Shown here: positions 62,252-64,000 of the stretch, piece after piece
Numbering within the stretch: the first letter of the stretch is position 1
How the letters are laid out: the number at the start of each line of letters is the position of its first letter
Origin: Zelonia costaricensis
Taxonomy: Eukaryota > Euglenozoa > Kinetoplastea > Trypanosomatida > Trypanosomatidae
Reading direction: 5' to 3'
DNA length: 64,000 nucleotides
NCBI GenBank assembly: GCA_030849075.1
Contig: JASAOO010003527.1
Location: 29,822-93,821, forward strand
Translations under genes and position numbers: made by a program
The notes under the pieces: generated by a model
Databases searched by the model: none
Told to the model about the DNA's origin: nothing
The model's input: the letters and a program-made list of their open reading frames with translations, nothing else

Positions 62252-63929
62252 CTCCAGTGTGGGCTGGCCACGGCAAATGGCGGCACTACAGCTTCCGTAC
62301 AGCCAGCTAGGTTGTGTGTGGTGGACCACGTTGCGCGGCCGTGGCCGCTGTCGCGCTTCACGAAGATGAGCGCTCGCGAAGGTAACTACGGGTCCACCTC
62401 TCCACCAGGTTGCCGGTGTCTGCCGCGACGGAGCGTTCAACGTCCCCGACCCCTCCCGAAGCAGCAGGTGGGTCGCGCTCGCGCGTGAGGAGGTGCAGAG
62501 CCGCCAATGTCGCGCGGCTGGGGAATCGAAATCGAGGACCACTTCGACGTCTGGTGGACAAGCCGCAGTTGATACGATGTGTGAGGGAGCGACGGGGATA
62601 CGCAAACAAGAGGTGAAGCAGTGAGGCGGCTGCAAGGTCATTCCTTCAGCAAGCATCTTCGCATCTACACGGGAGTCTGTGCCCCACAGGTACCCACTGC
62701 AGAACGCGTGTCCGCAACAAGCACCTGCGGTGCCCATGCACAGCCCTCCATGACCACCAGCTGGCGTCGGCCTGCACATCTGCCACGGACACCGCTAGCA
62801 CCCCTCAGTGTGCGTAGTTGACACCTTCTTCTTGTGCTTTTCCGGGAAATGACGCCTGTGCCGGACAGCGATGGCGTGGGCGTCGAGGAAGCGTTTTCCT
62901 TTGAGCACAAAGAAGGCCAAGACTTGCCACCGCACCCTCCCCGCTGATCAGCGCCGTCTCTTCACCCCTCTCTCCCTTTCGCTCGACGTGTTGAAGCGAA
63001 CAGCGGTACAGAGGACAAGCAGCAGCAACCAGCTGGAGGTGTGCCAAGGTGCGTAGGTGCAGTCGCGTGCGGAGATGAAAAAAGGAAAAAGAATCAAACA
63101 AAAAAAGCGCTGCCGAATACGGCGCGACACAACGCGAAGAAGATTCAGACCCGACAAGGGATTTGACTGAGCAATAAAAAACCAAGGACGAGGCGATGGT
63201 CATCGACAGATACCTGTTCGAGCGCTACCACTGCAAGACACCGCAAGAAATAATAGACCGCACCGACGCTACGGTAGCGGTAGAGAAAAAAAGAAACCCG
63301 AGATCGCAGAGGAGGGGAAAGGCAGAGAGTCGTAGCAGCATGCGAAGTGAGACGCATTGCCTGAGCTTCGATCCTCGTCGCACGCCAGCGGGTGTTCGGG
63401 GGCCGTCCAAGTCGCGGTGAAGGCGCGCGTGGCCCACGGCGAGGTAGGGTCTTGGTGACACCTGCGCAAACCCTGTCGCTGCCGCCTCCATTGAAGCAAG
63501 CAGACACACACGGCACACCTTTGGGGCCGCACTCCTCCGCTCAGCAGCCGCACCACGAAGCAATTCTGCGCACAGAGGCACGATAACAGTCATCCTGCGC
63601 GCGTCGCGCTCCTCGCCGATCCTGCTGCCGCGCGTCAGCCAGAGACAGCCGCCGTCACGGCGCTGCTGCTCTGTGAGTGCGGCCACGGAGCCGCCGACGC
63701 TCTGGGTAGGGTGTGCATGAAGCTACCACGAACCGCTAACCCCCACTTCCGTTTCACGTGGCGCTACGCCCCCTCCCCGACAGCTAGCGTTCAGTAGAGG
63801 CAGCCACACTGCAGCTTTGCACTCTCTCTTCGCCCTCTCCAAAGCCTGCATCGCGTGTGGCTTGAACAGTTAGTTGCGTGAACGAGACGCAGGAGACGGA
63901 CGTCAAGGAATTCGCGACAGTCAGATGTG
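62252..63929. other. Spacer upstream of the deaminase, with possible N-terminal extension
   Basis: 62252-62779 is open in frame with the deaminase but is Cys/Ser/Pro-rich and family-unlike, so I treat it as likely 5'UTR. From 62780 to 63929 I see no gene. A plus-strand frame at 63196-63420 begins plausibly (MVIDRYLFERYHC) but loses character after about 40 codons. A short A-rich stretch at 63076-63106 is T-rich on the minus strand and could contain the acceptor for the deaminase. Confidence 0.45.
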
Positions 63930-64000
63930 CTAGTGCCGATTAAAGGCAAAGTCGACGTACTCCTGCAGCGGCGCGAACACCGCCTTGCCAGCCGTACTTT
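63930..64000 (-). CDS. C-terminal end of an unidentified gene (partial)
   Basis: The last 22 codons of a minus-strand frame enter from the right edge and end at a TAG (complement of 63930-63932). They read TAGKAVFAPLQEYVDFAFNRH after one partial residue. The mixed hydrophobic/charged composition is protein-like, and the other two minus frames here are Arg-rich or stop early. The family cannot be told from so little. Confidence 0.55.
   Translation of the reverse strand, partial: STAGKAVFAPLQEYVDFAFNRH

Noticed and set aside
63196..63420. Plus-strand frame starting MVIDRYLFERYHC
   Set aside because: The first 40 residues look protein-like, but it is on the non-transcribed strand, has no acceptor upstream and decays into low complexity.

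Overview
The window looks like nuclear DNA of a trypanosomatid, probably a GC-rich Leishmania/Leptomonas/Crithidia-like species (Leishmaniinae). All 17 protein genes I can support, plus the tail of an eighteenth at the right edge, lie on the minus strand. They are intronless and GC-rich and are separated by long spacers. Several starts sit just downstream (on the minus strand) of a polypyrimidine tract and an AG, the signature of spliced-leader trans-splicing. This is one piece of a polycistronic unit transcribed from high to low coordinates. There is no strand switch. I see no rRNA, tRNA, CRISPR array or complete mobile element.

In transcription order, from the right: tail of an unknown gene (63930-64000); a tRNA/ADAR-type adenosine deaminase (60563-62251); a 4.1-kb spacer; a protein with a Cys/His element (54958-56424); a 7.9-kb gene-free stretch; a DHHC palmitoyltransferase (45379-47088); a small, probably mitochondrial protein (42270-42875); a six-TM protein with a degenerate nucleotide-cyclase-like domain (37147-39987); a 4.7-kb spacer; a large cytosolic carboxypeptidase of the M14 family (27381-32414); an N-terminally anchored membrane protein (24941-26608); a 1438-residue protein with two possible staphylococcal-nuclease-like modules (20053-24369); two neighbouring tetraspanin-like proteins (18460-19389 and 15583-16917); an Iwr1/SLC7A6OS-like protein (13354-14319); an ankyrin-repeat protein (11470-12699); the splicing factor PRP31 (9688-10713); a CEP19-like protein (7814-8920); a coiled-coil protein (6231-7103); a protein with a weak microtubule-inner-protein-like motif (4441-5532); and peptidyl-dipeptidase Dcp (980-3016).

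The genes do not form an operon in the bacterial sense, since trypanosomatid units mix unrelated functions. Three to four of them (CEP19-like, M14 carboxypeptidase, the 4441-5532 protein and perhaps the cyclase-like protein) could act at the flagellum or on its microtubules. Two (PRP31 and the Iwr1-like protein) belong to nuclear RNA metabolism.

The left third is gene-dense with spacers of 0.6-1.5 kb. From 32 kb rightward, spacers of 2.3-7.9 kb dominate. They are strongly purine-rich on the plus strand, hence pyrimidine-rich in the transcript, and carry CA, CT and G-tract simple repeats. Two single N characters (33937 and 59502) mark unresolved bases.
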